DNA of 23,297 nt. Origin: an uncultured Eubacteriales bacterium (GTDB lineage: Bacteria > Bacillota > Clostridia > Lachnospirales > Lachnospiraceae). Made by a program: the position numbers and the translations under genes. The notes under the pieces are model-generated. The model had not been told where the DNA came from. It did not search any database and saw only the letters and a list, made by a program, of their open reading frames with translations. Location: positions 1 through 23,297 of the forward strand of contig UQXZ01000019.1 in assembly GCA_900545225.1 (NCBI GenBank), written 5' to 3'. Position 1 is the stretch's first letter. Each line of letters opens with the position of its first letter. Shown piece by piece: positions 1-6,499 of this stretch.

Positions 1-1
1 A

Positions 2-26
2 TGCGAAGTGGAAAATCCACTTCGCA
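2..26. repeat. Perfect 11-bp inverted repeat with AAA loop
   Basis: Positions 2-12 (TGCGAAGTGGA) are the exact reverse complement of 16-26, around a 3-base AAA loop. It has no T-run on either side, so it is not a complete intrinsic terminator by itself. It lies at the window edge, just before the terminator at 48-84. It may be the end of an unseen plus-strand gene: short open frames reach stops at 28-30 and 35-37, but neither can be called a gene. It could equally be a non-coding structured element. Confidence 0.5.
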
Positions 27-47
27 ATAAAGTCTAACTTTTGGGGG

Positions 48-84
48 TCACCTCAGAGTTTTCTCTGATGTGGTTTTTTATTTT
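48..84 (+). terminator. Rho-independent terminator, plus strand
   Basis: A stem of CACCTCAGAG with CTCTGATGTG (one mismatch) around a TTTT loop is followed by TTTTTTATTTT on the plus strand. It would end a plus-strand transcript entering from left of the window, so an unseen plus-strand gene probably converges here on the cupin gene. It has no matching T-run in the minus direction, so it is not a good terminator for the cupin gene. Confidence 0.65.
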
Positions 85-109
85 GTAATTTTATTTTAAA
101 AATGATGAA

Positions 110-757
110 TTATTCTATAACTAATAATAACGCCATTTTAAATTTGCCATTTGCAGTTACACTGTGGAGACCATCTTTCTCAAAACGGAAATTCTCTCCT
201 GCAGAAATATTGTAATCCTTACCTTCACAATTTATTACAGCCTGTCCCTCTAATGCAAATACAATAGCATTGCCAGGAGCACGGTGTGGCTGAAGACCTG
301 TTCCCTCATCAAATGCCATAAGAACGAACTTCATTGTATCATTTCGTACGATATCAAGGTTGCTGATACTACCTTCCTCATACTGTATAAGATCTTTTAA
401 TTTAAATACTTCACCTGTTTTTAAAATGTTATTCATAATAATCTCCTTTTTTATAATAATTTCTGTATAAACAGCTCCCGTATCACATTCCACTCCACAA
501 AGTGTTTTGCCTGGAACGATGATAACATCGCCTGAAGAAAGCTCTAATTTATCCTTTTCTTCTCCAATAACAAAGTCTGCATTTCCCTCAGCTCCAATAT
601 AGACAGATGTCATGTCATAACGTTCCTGACTAATTGAGGTTCCTTTTCCGAGAGAGAAAAATGTTATTGTGTTTTCGGATCCAAGCCCTGCATCTCTTGA
701 TATAGTCATTCCGTCACGGATCGGGCGTATTTGCTCAATTGTAAACACATGATTCAT
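110..757 (-). CDS. Double-cupin domain protein
   Basis: 215 residues with two small cupin barrels, about 1-105 and 108-215. The N-terminal half (VYIGAEGNADFVIG, SSGDVIIVPG) has the beta-barrel pattern but no histidine ligands. The C-terminal half (PHRAPGNAIVFALEG, SAGENFRFEKDGLHSV) keeps one histidine in each cupin motif, so any metal site is reduced. The second domain starts exactly at an internal Met108 that has its own strong ribosome binding site (separate entry), so a shorter form may also be made. It is the last gene after the FecBCD-type importer, about 100 bases downstream of the ATPase and probably in the same transcript. No catalytic function can be assigned; sensing or binding of a small ligand linked to the importer is an inference. 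Confidence 0.85.
   Translation of the reverse strand: MNHVFTIEQIRPIRDGMTISRDAGLGSENTITFFSLGKGTSISQERYDMTSVYIGAEGNADFVIGEEKDKLELSSGDVIIVPGKTLCGVECDTGAVYTEIIIKKEIIMNNILKTGEVFKLKDLIQYEEGSISNLDIVRNDTMKFVLMAFDEGTGLQPHRAPGNAIVFALEGQAVINCEGKDYNISAGENFRFEKDGLHSVTANGKFKMALLLVIE
434..448 (-). promoter_or_regulatory. Internal ribosome binding site and ATG inside the double-cupin gene
   Basis: On the minus strand AAGGAG (448-443), a 6-base AATAAT-type spacer and ATG (436-434) sit inside the cupin gene, in frame, exactly at the start of the second cupin domain (Met108). The signal is at least as good as that of the full-length start. A 108-residue single-cupin product is therefore plausible. Confidence 0.6.
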
Positions 758-857
758 AATATGATACCTTTCTTCACTCTGATATTAATACATATCCCAT
801 TTTATCCTGAAATATCATCTTTACTGAAAAGAAACAGATAAAAATATTAATATACTT

Positions 858-1649
858 TTATTCGGTTAATGATACAGGAATAATATTTCGAATCCGCTGA
901 TTTTGATATCTGACTTCATCAACTATAACGTTAACGTCAAATGTCCGACAAATATTGCTTTCACTGAGAATACTGTCCGTCGTCCCATAAAAATGATTAC
1001 CTTTGCGATTCATCATAAAAGCTTCATCAGCAATGCGCATGGCATTAGTCGGATAATGGGTATTCATAATGGCGCTTATACCTTCCTCATGAGCCAGACG
1101 CTCAATCATATTTAGTACCAGAATCTGATTATGAAAATCCAACCCGGTCTCTGGTTCATCTAAAATTATGAGCTCAGGTTCATTGATTAAAGCTCTTGCA
1201 ATTAAAACCATCTGTAACTCACCACCGCTTATACGATTACAATCTTTATTTGCAAGATGCTTAATGCCGACTTTTTCCATCATTGCTTCTGCCATTTCAA
1301 TCTCTCTGACTCCTGGTTGCTGAAAGAGTCCAAGATGTGAGCTTCTTCCAAGCATAACCATCTCCAGCCCCGTATATGAAAAAGAAAAGTTATGGACCTG
1401 CGGAATATAAGAAATTGTATTCCAAACATCTTTTGATTTCATTTTATGCAGATCCTCTCCATTTAAAAGGGACCTTCCACTTGTCCATGGAAGCAGACCC
1501 ATCATACATTTAAGTAATGTCGTTTTTCCGATTCCATTTGGTCCGAGAACTGACAGTATATGTCCCTTTTCTAAATGAAGATTGATATCTTTTAAGATTT
1601 CTTTTTGTTTAGGATATCCAAAACATCCATGTTCAATTTCTAAAATCAT
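858..1649 (-). CDS. ABC importer ATP-binding protein, iron-complex/B12 type (FecE/BtuD family)
   Basis: 263-residue ATPase. It has Walker A GPNGIGKTT at about 36-44, Q-loop region YIPQVHNFSF, signature ISGGELQ, Walker B ELIILDEPETGLDF and the switch histidine in NTHYP. It powers the inner-membrane importer made with the permease just upstream; the start overlaps the permease stop (ATGA, 1646-1649), which indicates translational coupling. Members of this family move siderophores, haem, cobalamin or other chelated metals; the substrate is not readable from the ATPase. Length is normal and all motifs are intact. Confidence 0.95.
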   Translation of the reverse strand: MILEIEHGCFGYPKQKEILKDINLHLEKGHILSVLGPNGIGKTTLLKCMMGLLPWTSGRSLLNGEDLHKMKSKDVWNTISYIPQVHNFSFSYTGLEMVMLGRSSHLGLFQQPGVREIEMAEAMMEKVGIKHLANKDCNRISGGELQMVLIARALINEPELIILDEPETGLDFHNQILVLNMIERLAHEEGISAIMNTHYPTNAMRIADEAFMMNRKGNHFYGTTDSILSESNICRTFDVNVIVDEVRYQNQRIRNIIPVSLTE

Positions 1650-2668
1650 CGCAATTTACTCCTGTTTAATAATAAAATAAATACAGGTGCTCCAATAATC
1701 GCTGTCAGTATTGAAAGTGGCAACTCAATTACAGTGAGCGATCTTGAAAGTGTATCGATGAGTATCATAAAGCTGGCACCAAGACTTATGCTAAGCGGAA
1801 CAACATAACGATTGTTGCTGCCAACCAGCATTCTGGCACAGTGTGGAATTAAAAGTCCTATCCAGCCAATCTGTCCACACATAGATACCGCAGATGCAGT
1901 AATAAGTGTAGAGGCAAGAATAAAAATCATCCTTGTTTTTTTCAGATCAATTCCACTTGCTTTTGCTTCGTCCTCGCTAAGTGCAAGGATATTTAATCTC
2001 CAGCGAAGAAGATAAATAATCACAATACCAACTATAATAAGTGGAGAGCCAATCAAAAGCTTTTGATAAGTTGCACTTGTAAAGCTTCCCATAAGCCAGT
2101 AAGTGATTTCCGGCAATTTATCCTGAGGATCTGCAGTATATTTTAAAAGTGATCCAATCGCATTAAACAGCGATGATGCAATTACTCCGGCAAGCACAAG
2201 GTAAATCATGGAACCATTTTTATTTCTTCCTGCAATCTTTATGGTAAATAAAACCGATACCAGTCCGAAAGCCAGAGCAATCAGCTGTGTTCCCAGTATG
2301 CCACAGGATAAAATAATGGCCAGTATTGCACCTACACATGTTCCACTTGTAACACCGAGGATATCCGGTGTTGCCAGCGGATTGGAAAATAGCGACTGGA
2401 ATGTATTACCTGCACATGTCAGACCTGCACCAACTATAATTGCCATTAAAATACGTGGTAAACGCAAATTCACAATAATTGAATAGTTCTGTACATCAGT
2501 TTCCTGACCGGTAAATATGGCTCCAATAGTCTTAAACACATCTGAAATTGGAATTTCCATTCGCCCAACGCATATACACCCCAATCCGATTACAACAGGT
2601 AATACAAACATCAAAATAACGGCTAAGGGCGTGAATCTCCCTTTTTTTATTAAGCAATTATTTTTCAT
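1646..2668 (-). CDS. FecCD/BtuC-family ABC transporter permease
   Basis: 340 residues, largely hydrophobic, with the multi-helix fold of type II importers. Family hallmarks include LRLPRILMAIIVGAGLTCAGNTFQ near the N-terminus, NPLATPDILGVTSG and, towards the C-terminus, GWIGLLIPHCARMLVG. It is expected to act as a homodimer in the cytoplasmic membrane with the downstream ATPase. Its start codon shares one base with the stop of the lipoprotein gene (TAATG at 2670-2666), and its end overlaps the ATPase start by four bases, so the three are one operon. Substrate unknown. Confidence 0.95.
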   Translation of the reverse strand: MKNNCLIKKGRFTPLAVILMFVLPVVIGLGCICVGRMEIPISDVFKTIGAIFTGQETDVQNYSIIVNLRLPRILMAIIVGAGLTCAGNTFQSLFSNPLATPDILGVTSGTCVGAILAIILSCGILGTQLIALAFGLVSVLFTIKIAGRNKNGSMIYLVLAGVIASSLFNAIGSLLKYTADPQDKLPEITYWLMGSFTSATYQKLLIGSPLIIVGIVIIYLLRWRLNILALSEDEAKASGIDLKKTRMIFILASTLITASAVSMCGQIGWIGLLIPHCARMLVGSNNRYVVPLSISLGASFMILIDTLSRSLTVIELPLSILTAIIGAPVFILLLNRSKLR

Positions 2669-3810
2669 TAATACTGTAACATCTCCTGCATTTCTTCATC
2701 TGTTATGTCATAGTCGTACCAGTCATGGTAATACTGGCGGATGACATCTTCCAATGGATAATCAGCAAATGCTTCCGGATAAGTATTACATGCCATCCAT
2801 GCAAGTACTAATGGTGCATCAGGGTTTGGAGTAAACCAGTTCCACATACCAAGAGTTGTATCGTATACACGTTTATTTTTTACGGCTGTTAATGTAGAAA
2901 AATCTGCACCTTCTACTTTATTATTCAGTACATCTTCTGTTTTTAATGGTAAGAGTCCCGGTCCATCAAGGAACAAAATATCCGGATTCCATTTGTATAT
3001 CTGCTCCATACTGGCCTGTGCAAATCCTTTAGCCTCTGATGCTACAACATCAGTAACACCAAGATGCTTAAGCCATGAATTGCCAAATGTTCCCTGTCCA
3101 GATACCTGAGGTACTCCATTTGCATACTTCCATAAAATCATGGCACTTGGACGTTCACTCTCTGGAATCTTTGCAATGCGGGATTCTACATCCTCAATAA
3201 TTTTATTTCCGGCTGCTTTAAATTTATCCATTTTACCGGTTTCACCGAAAATATTTTCCAAAAGTTCCAGCCACTCCTGATAAATAACCAGAGGATCAGC
3301 CTGATTGTCTCCGCCTACAGTTTCAAAACCAATACATGGGATTCCACTGGACTGAAGAATCTGAGCATGCTCTTTATTACCGGCATTATATAAAATTACA
3401 TCCGGCTTAAGATTTATAATCTCTTCGATATTTAAATCACTCTGAGCATAAACCGTATCTGCAGATTCCATGAGTTCAGGCGCAATATTCTTTAAAACAG
3501 TCTTACTGATTGTATCTTTAAATGAGCCACAGTATCCAATAATCTTTGGTGCATTTCCCTCAAAATATGCTGTATATGTTGAGAGGATTGGAATCTGATC
3601 AATAACAACTTTATTAATGGTGTTTGGAACCTCAACAGTATTACCGGCATGGTCGACAACAGTATGTGTTCCGTTAGGATCAACTTCCTGTATATCAGCG
3701 GTTTCAGAAGCTGATACATTTGATGATGCATTTTCATTATTGGCACATCCTGCTAAAATCGGTGTTGCCAGGCAACCAGCCAGTAAAATTGACAAATATG
3801 TTTTCTTCAT
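2668..3810 (-). CDS. Iron-complex-type substrate-binding lipoprotein (FecB/BtuF family)
   Basis: 380 residues. Signal peptide with lipobox LAGC, lipidated Cys at 22, then a Ser/Asn-rich tether. The mature part starts with the family pattern HTVVDHAGNTVEVPNTINKVV and continues as the TroA-like two-lobe fold (LNIEEIINLKPDVILYNAG; later WNPDILFLDGP). Surface-anchored, it delivers a chelated metal or corrinoid to the permease. Tryptophans in GMWNWFTPNPDAP near 320 are a likely ligand-pocket segment. It is first in the operon; its ribosome binding site is AAGGAG ahead of the ATG. It differs clearly from the second binding protein in this window (19316-20455), so the two are not a recent duplication. 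Confidence 0.93.
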   Translation of the reverse strand: MKKTYLSILLAGCLATPILAGCANNENASSNVSASETADIQEVDPNGTHTVVDHAGNTVEVPNTINKVVIDQIPILSTYTAYFEGNAPKIIGYCGSFKDTISKTVLKNIAPELMESADTVYAQSDLNIEEIINLKPDVILYNAGNKEHAQILQSSGIPCIGFETVGGDNQADPLVIYQEWLELLENIFGETGKMDKFKAAGNKIIEDVESRIAKIPESERPSAMILWKYANGVPQVSGQGTFGNSWLKHLGVTDVVASEAKGFAQASMEQIYKWNPDILFLDGPGLLPLKTEDVLNNKVEGADFSTLTAVKNKRVYDTTLGMWNWFTPNPDAPLVLAWMACNTYPEAFADYPLEDVIRQYYHDWYDYDITDEEMQEMLQY

Positions 3811-3851
3811 ATGACTCTCCTTAAATATTTTGTAAATACCTTTTTAAAAAA

Positions 3852-3885
3852 TCCTTATTAGTTAGTTATAACTAACTAATAAGGA
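3852..3885. promoter_or_regulatory. Perfect 34-bp palindrome at the importer promoter
   Basis: Positions 3852-3868 are the exact reverse complement of 3869-3885, with no spacer. The core reads GTTAGTTATAACTAAC. It covers about -4 to +30 of the predicted start site of the importer operon. Two uses are compatible: operator DNA for a dimeric or double-dimeric repressor (the TTAG/CTAA repeats recall DtxR/IdeR-type metal repressor sites, which is inference), or an RNA hairpin followed by TTTTTT on the minus strand, which could terminate transcription from the regulator gene or attenuate the importer. The stem is AT-rich, which favours the operator reading. Confidence 0.75.
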
Positions 3886-3887
3886 AC

Positions 3888-3930
3888 ATTCTAACCAAGT
3901 CATATATCTTCGTCTGTTGCTATGGCAACA
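3888..3930 (-). promoter_or_regulatory. Importer promoter with Crp/Fnr-type activator site
   Basis: On the minus strand a -10-like TAGAAT (3893-3888) has no recognisable -35 box 17 bases upstream. Instead a dyad TGTTGC-N4-GCAACA (3915-3930) is centred at 3922.5. With transcription starting seven bases after the -10 box (3881), the centre is at -41.5, the classical class II position of Crp/Fnr activators. A Crp-family gene lies immediately upstream, so it is the natural candidate activator. Promoter and regulator match are inferred. Confidence 0.5.
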
Positions 3931-3956
3931 TATCTTTATTTTCTTTACATAAAATC

Positions 3957-4661
3957 TCATTCTATTAAAAAATTACGGTCTATTATAGTAATTTTAGAAC
4001 CGGAAAATGCAAGTATTCCACCGTCACGCATTCGACAGAGTTCTCTGGATAGCGCACTTCGATCAACATATAGGAATTCAGCCATTTTATTTCTGGAAAA
4101 TGGAATCTGAATCGTCCCATCTTCAGAAATCTCCTGCGTCTGTAAATAAACTTTGATTTTATTGCGTAATTTTTTCTGACTTAAAATACGCACTTTCGTA
4201 TTAAAAAATGTAATCTGATTTGCAAATTCCTGAAGCAGATTAGCAGTTACCTGCATACGATTTGGACAACTGAATGTTGATGTATTAAGAAGAATTTGAA
4301 AATCCAAAAGCAGAACTTTAGAATCAACAGACGCATTAAGATAATACTGGCTTGCTAATGTATTGCCACAAGTGAGCTCTGCTCCAAAAATGGAACCACT
4401 TTCTAAATGGCTGATACTGACCGGATTGACATTTTCATCGTATATAAATTCCTCAAGGCTGCCATCTAACAACATTCCGGCATAGAAATCCCTGTCACCT
4501 TCATTTACGATAGGAGTTCCGGCCGGATAATATTCTATTCTCGCCTGTAAACAATTTAATACAGCCCCGTATTTATCCTCTGGAATATCACGAAAAAGGC
4601 TGGATTTCCGGAGGATATTTTTATAAGTGTCCAAATCAAAGGAAAAATTCTTTGTTTCCAC
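3957..4661 (-). CDS. Crp/Fnr-family transcriptional regulator
   Basis: 234 residues from a GTG start at 4661. This start is preferred because AAGGAGG ends eight bases before it; an in-frame GTG at 4670 would overlap the ribosome binding site. Residues of about 20-140 form the cyclic-nucleotide-binding-type sensor barrel (YYPAGTPIVNEGDRDFYAGMLLDGSLE), then a dimer helix and a C-terminal winged HTH (SRNKMAEFLYVDRSALSREL). No N-terminal Fnr-type cysteine cluster is seen, so the effector is unknown. A sigma-A promoter and a candidate self-operator precede it, and a similar dyad lies upstream of the importer it precedes, so local control of that operon is likely. An HcpR- or YeiL-like role is only a guess. 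Confidence 0.88.
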   Translation of the reverse strand: METKNFSFDLDTYKNILRKSSLFRDIPEDKYGAVLNCLQARIEYYPAGTPIVNEGDRDFYAGMLLDGSLEEFIYDENVNPVSISHLESGSIFGAELTCGNTLASQYYLNASVDSKVLLLDFQILLNTSTFSCPNRMQVTANLLQEFANQITFFNTKVRILSQKKLRNKIKVYLQTQEISEDGTIQIPFSRNKMAEFLYVDRSALSRELCRMRDGGILAFSGSKITIIDRNFLIE

Positions 4662-4699
4662 AATAGCCACCTCCTTTCAATCAATTATATATAATATAA

Positions 4700-4715
4700 G
4701 TTAGCTTATGGTAAC
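4700..4715. promoter_or_regulatory. Candidate autoregulatory operator of the Crp-family gene
   Basis: Imperfect dyad GTTAGC-N4-GGTAAC. It starts four bases after the -10 box of the regulator's own promoter and covers about -2 to +14, a repressing position. It resembles the dyad at 3915-3930 on the minus strand (GTTACCATAAGCTAAC against GTTGCCATAGCAAC), but the half-site spacing differs by two bases, so identity of the binding protein is uncertain. Confidence 0.4.
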
Positions 4716-4719
4716 CAGT

Positions 4720-4748
4720 ATTATATATTTGTATATATTTAAAGTCAA
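4720..4748 (-). promoter_or_regulatory. Sigma-A promoter of the Crp-family regulator
   Basis: On the minus strand TTGACT (4748-4743) and a consensus TATAAT (4725-4720) are separated by 17 bases. The -35 box overlaps the stop codon (4747-4745) of the truncated flavoprotein frame, so the regulator is transcribed independently of that remnant. Confidence 0.75.
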
Positions 4749-4873
4749 TCATCATAACTAGCAATAAAAGACATAAGCTTTTCAAGTACGAGAACTTTCT
4801 TGCCTCTGCTCTTACCATAAACTACGGCGCTGATTCCTGCAGGACCTGCTCCGATAATAATCATATCGTACAT
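4745..4873 (-). pseudogene. N-terminal remnant of an FAD-dependent thioredoxin-reductase-like flavoprotein
   Basis: A 42-codon frame begins with ATG at 4873 behind a perfect AAGGAGG site. It encodes MYDMIIIGAGPAGISA, then a RGKKVLVLEK strand: the Rossmann GxGxxG dinucleotide-binding beta-alpha-beta unit of pyridine nucleotide-disulfide oxidoreductases, complete through the acidic end of strand two. It stops after a short unrelated tail (SFIASYDD), whereas the family normally runs to about 290 residues or more. None of the remaining domains can be found before the regulator gene. This is best read as a deletion remnant, although the intact start region suggests the peptide may still be made. 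Confidence 0.75.
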
Positions 4874-5148
4874 AATTATTTCCTCCTTATATAATCAGAT
4901 GTCTATTAAAATTCAGGGTTTTTAACCCATAGTACCCAAATAAAAATTGCAAATGTTGATGTGTTTCTTAAATCAACTCTCTAAATTGCGAATGTTTAAA
5001 ATATACCAATAACATCTTACTATTTTTTACATAATCTAAGTAAGATATTACGCTAACATAATTTCTCGTAACATTAAAAATATGTTATAATTTTGAATGT
5101 ATACCTTATTTAAATTAATGTATAAATATAAATTGAAGGAGGGTAAAG
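4874..5148. other. Divergent intergenic region with repeats
   Basis: This region separates the leftward flavoprotein remnant from the rightward hydrolase. It holds a small hairpin GGGTT-TTT-AACCC (4916-4928), a 14-base direct repeat with one mismatch (AAATTGCAAATGTT at 4944-4957 and again at 4983-4996, 39 bases apart) and a dyad GTTGAT-N11-ATCAAC (4955-4977). The repeats may be binding sites for an unknown regulator; no known motif was recognised. Confidence 0.4.
5083..5091 (+). promoter_or_regulatory. Extended -10 promoter of the SleB-type hydrolase
   Basis: TGTTATAAT at 5083-5091 is an extended -10 element (TGn plus consensus TATAAT). No good -35 box is found 17-18 bases upstream, as often seen when the TG extension is present. 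It lies 58 bases ahead of the hydrolase start. Confidence 0.55.
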
Positions 5149-6351
5149 TTGAAATTTAAATCTATAAAAATAGCTGCGATAATAACTACAGCCCTCGGTA
5201 TAACTGCAGTGAGTATTTTCAATGCTCCTAAGAGCACTCACGCTGAATCACTTCAGGAAAGCCTGGATAATACTAATAAGCTTATTGATGAATTAAGAGA
5301 AAAGCAGTCAGGCATTTCCTCTGAATTGAGCTCTCTTAACAGCGAAATAGATAAATCAAGCCAGAAAATATCATCCATAACTGCAGACATAAATGAAAAG
5401 CAGAATGAAATTTCCGATATATCTGCTCAGATAGCTGACCTTGAAAAAGACCAGCAGGAAATGTATGAAGCAATGAAGCTGAGAATTCAATATTCATATG
5501 AGAACAGAAGAGGCTCCATTTATGAAGCCATACTTTCATCTGAAGACTTCGATGATTTTCTCAACAGAACAATGTATGTTCAGAATATCGTAAATTATGA
5601 TAAGGATCAGATTTCAAAGTTAGCCAATACAATAAAAGAGATTGCAGATAAAAAAGATACTGTTACAAGGGAAATGACAGCTCTTAATCAGCTTAAAAAT
5701 GAAGCCCTTGCTGAGGCTGAAAATCTTAAAAATATGGTTGCTGATAAAACATCTGAACTCACCATATCTGATGAAAACCTCAACAAGCTTTTAGCTCAGG
5801 CTGAGGAATATGAGACTAAGTTAGAAGCAGAAAAGCAGGCAAGAGAAGAAGCTGAAAGACAGGCTTATCTCGAATCCATTAAGAACCAGAATAATAATTC
5901 CGGTAACTCAAGTGGAAACTCCGGCAGTAATTCCGGCGGCAGTTCCGGAGACAATTCCGGCGGTAATTCAGGTGGTAACTCCGGCGGTTCATATACTACA
6001 TCTGAGTTAGATATGATGGCTGCAATTATATATGTTGAAGCAGGTATCGAACCGTATGAAGGTAAGGTTGCGGTAGGCAGCGTCGTTATGAACAGAGTTG
6101 CAAGCCCATATTTCCCTAATACCATATCAGGTGTTATCTATCAGAGCGGACAGTTTACTCCTGTAGCCAGTGGACGATTTGAGCTTGCACTTACTAATAA
6201 TCTGGCAAATGCAGACTGCGTAAGAGCAGCTAAGGAAGTTCTTAACGGACATCGTAACGTTCCATACCATTTCTTCCATATGTACACAGGAAGACCAAAT
6301 AACTATTCAAGTTATGTAATAATCGGAAATCATATATTGTATGATTACTAA
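5149..6351 (+). CDS. Secreted coiled-coil / SleB-type cell wall hydrolase
   Basis: 400 residues, TTG start after GAAGGAGGG. Domains: signal peptide 1-32 (cleavage likely after STHA); long coiled coil about 34-245 of the CwlO/PcsB type, with the conserved break near 110-150 (YSYENRRGSIYEAILSSEDF); a Gly/Ser/Asn linker 247-281; and a C-terminal SleB/Hydrolase_2 domain 286-400, starting LDMMAAIIYVEAGIEPYEGKVAVGSVVMNRV. Glu297 in YVEAG matches the catalytic Glu of SleB-type lytic transglycosylases. PcsB-type coiled coils work with FtsEX in septal peptidoglycan splitting but usually carry CHAP or NlpC domains, so here a SleB domain replaces them. The likely role is cell wall remodelling outside the membrane; a spore germination role is less likely because of the coiled coil. 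Confidence 0.9.
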   Translation: MKFKSIKIAAIITTALGITAVSIFNAPKSTHAESLQESLDNTNKLIDELREKQSGISSELSSLNSEIDKSSQKISSITADINEKQNEISDISAQIADLEKDQQEMYEAMKLRIQYSYENRRGSIYEAILSSEDFDDFLNRTMYVQNIVNYDKDQISKLANTIKEIADKKDTVTREMTALNQLKNEALAEAENLKNMVADKTSELTISDENLNKLLAQAEEYETKLEAEKQAREEAERQAYLESIKNQNNNSGNSSGNSGSNSGGSSGDNSGGNSGGNSGGSYTTSELDMMAAIIYVEAGIEPYEGKVAVGSVVMNRVASPYFPNTISGVIYQSGQFTPVASGRFELALTNNLANADCVRAAKEVLNGHRNVPYHFFHMYTGRPNNYSSYVIIGNHILYDY

Positions 6352-6360
6352 TATAAAAAT

Positions 6361-6405
6361 AAAAACCTGACGTTTAGGTAATGTAAACGCCAGGTTTTTA
6401 TTTTA
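6361..6405. terminator. Bidirectional terminator between convergent genes
   Basis: Stem AAAAACCTG-CGTTTA with TAAACG-CAGGTTTTT (one internal mismatch) around a 7-base loop. T-rich tracts follow on both strands, so it can end both the hydrolase transcript and the convergent clostripain-like transcript. A second, wider inverted repeat, TGAACTCAG (6415-6423) with CTGAGTTCA (6467-6475), lies on the clostripain side. Confidence 0.8.
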
Positions 6406-6499
6406 TTTTACATTTGAACTCAGTTTTTTACTTACAAATAATATTCATAAAACTAAGTTATTACATCTGAGTTCAGTCTTATGTTCTTTTATTATTCCA

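Noticed and set aside
3492..3746. 84-codon minus-strand frame inside the first binding-protein gene
   Set aside because: Same-strand out-of-frame shadow of a gene with clear family similarity; no independent ribosome binding site.
4955..4977. GTTGAT...ATCAAC considered as an Fnr site
   Set aside because: Fnr sites are TTGAT-N4-ATCAA; here the spacing is 11 bases, so it was reported only as a dyad.
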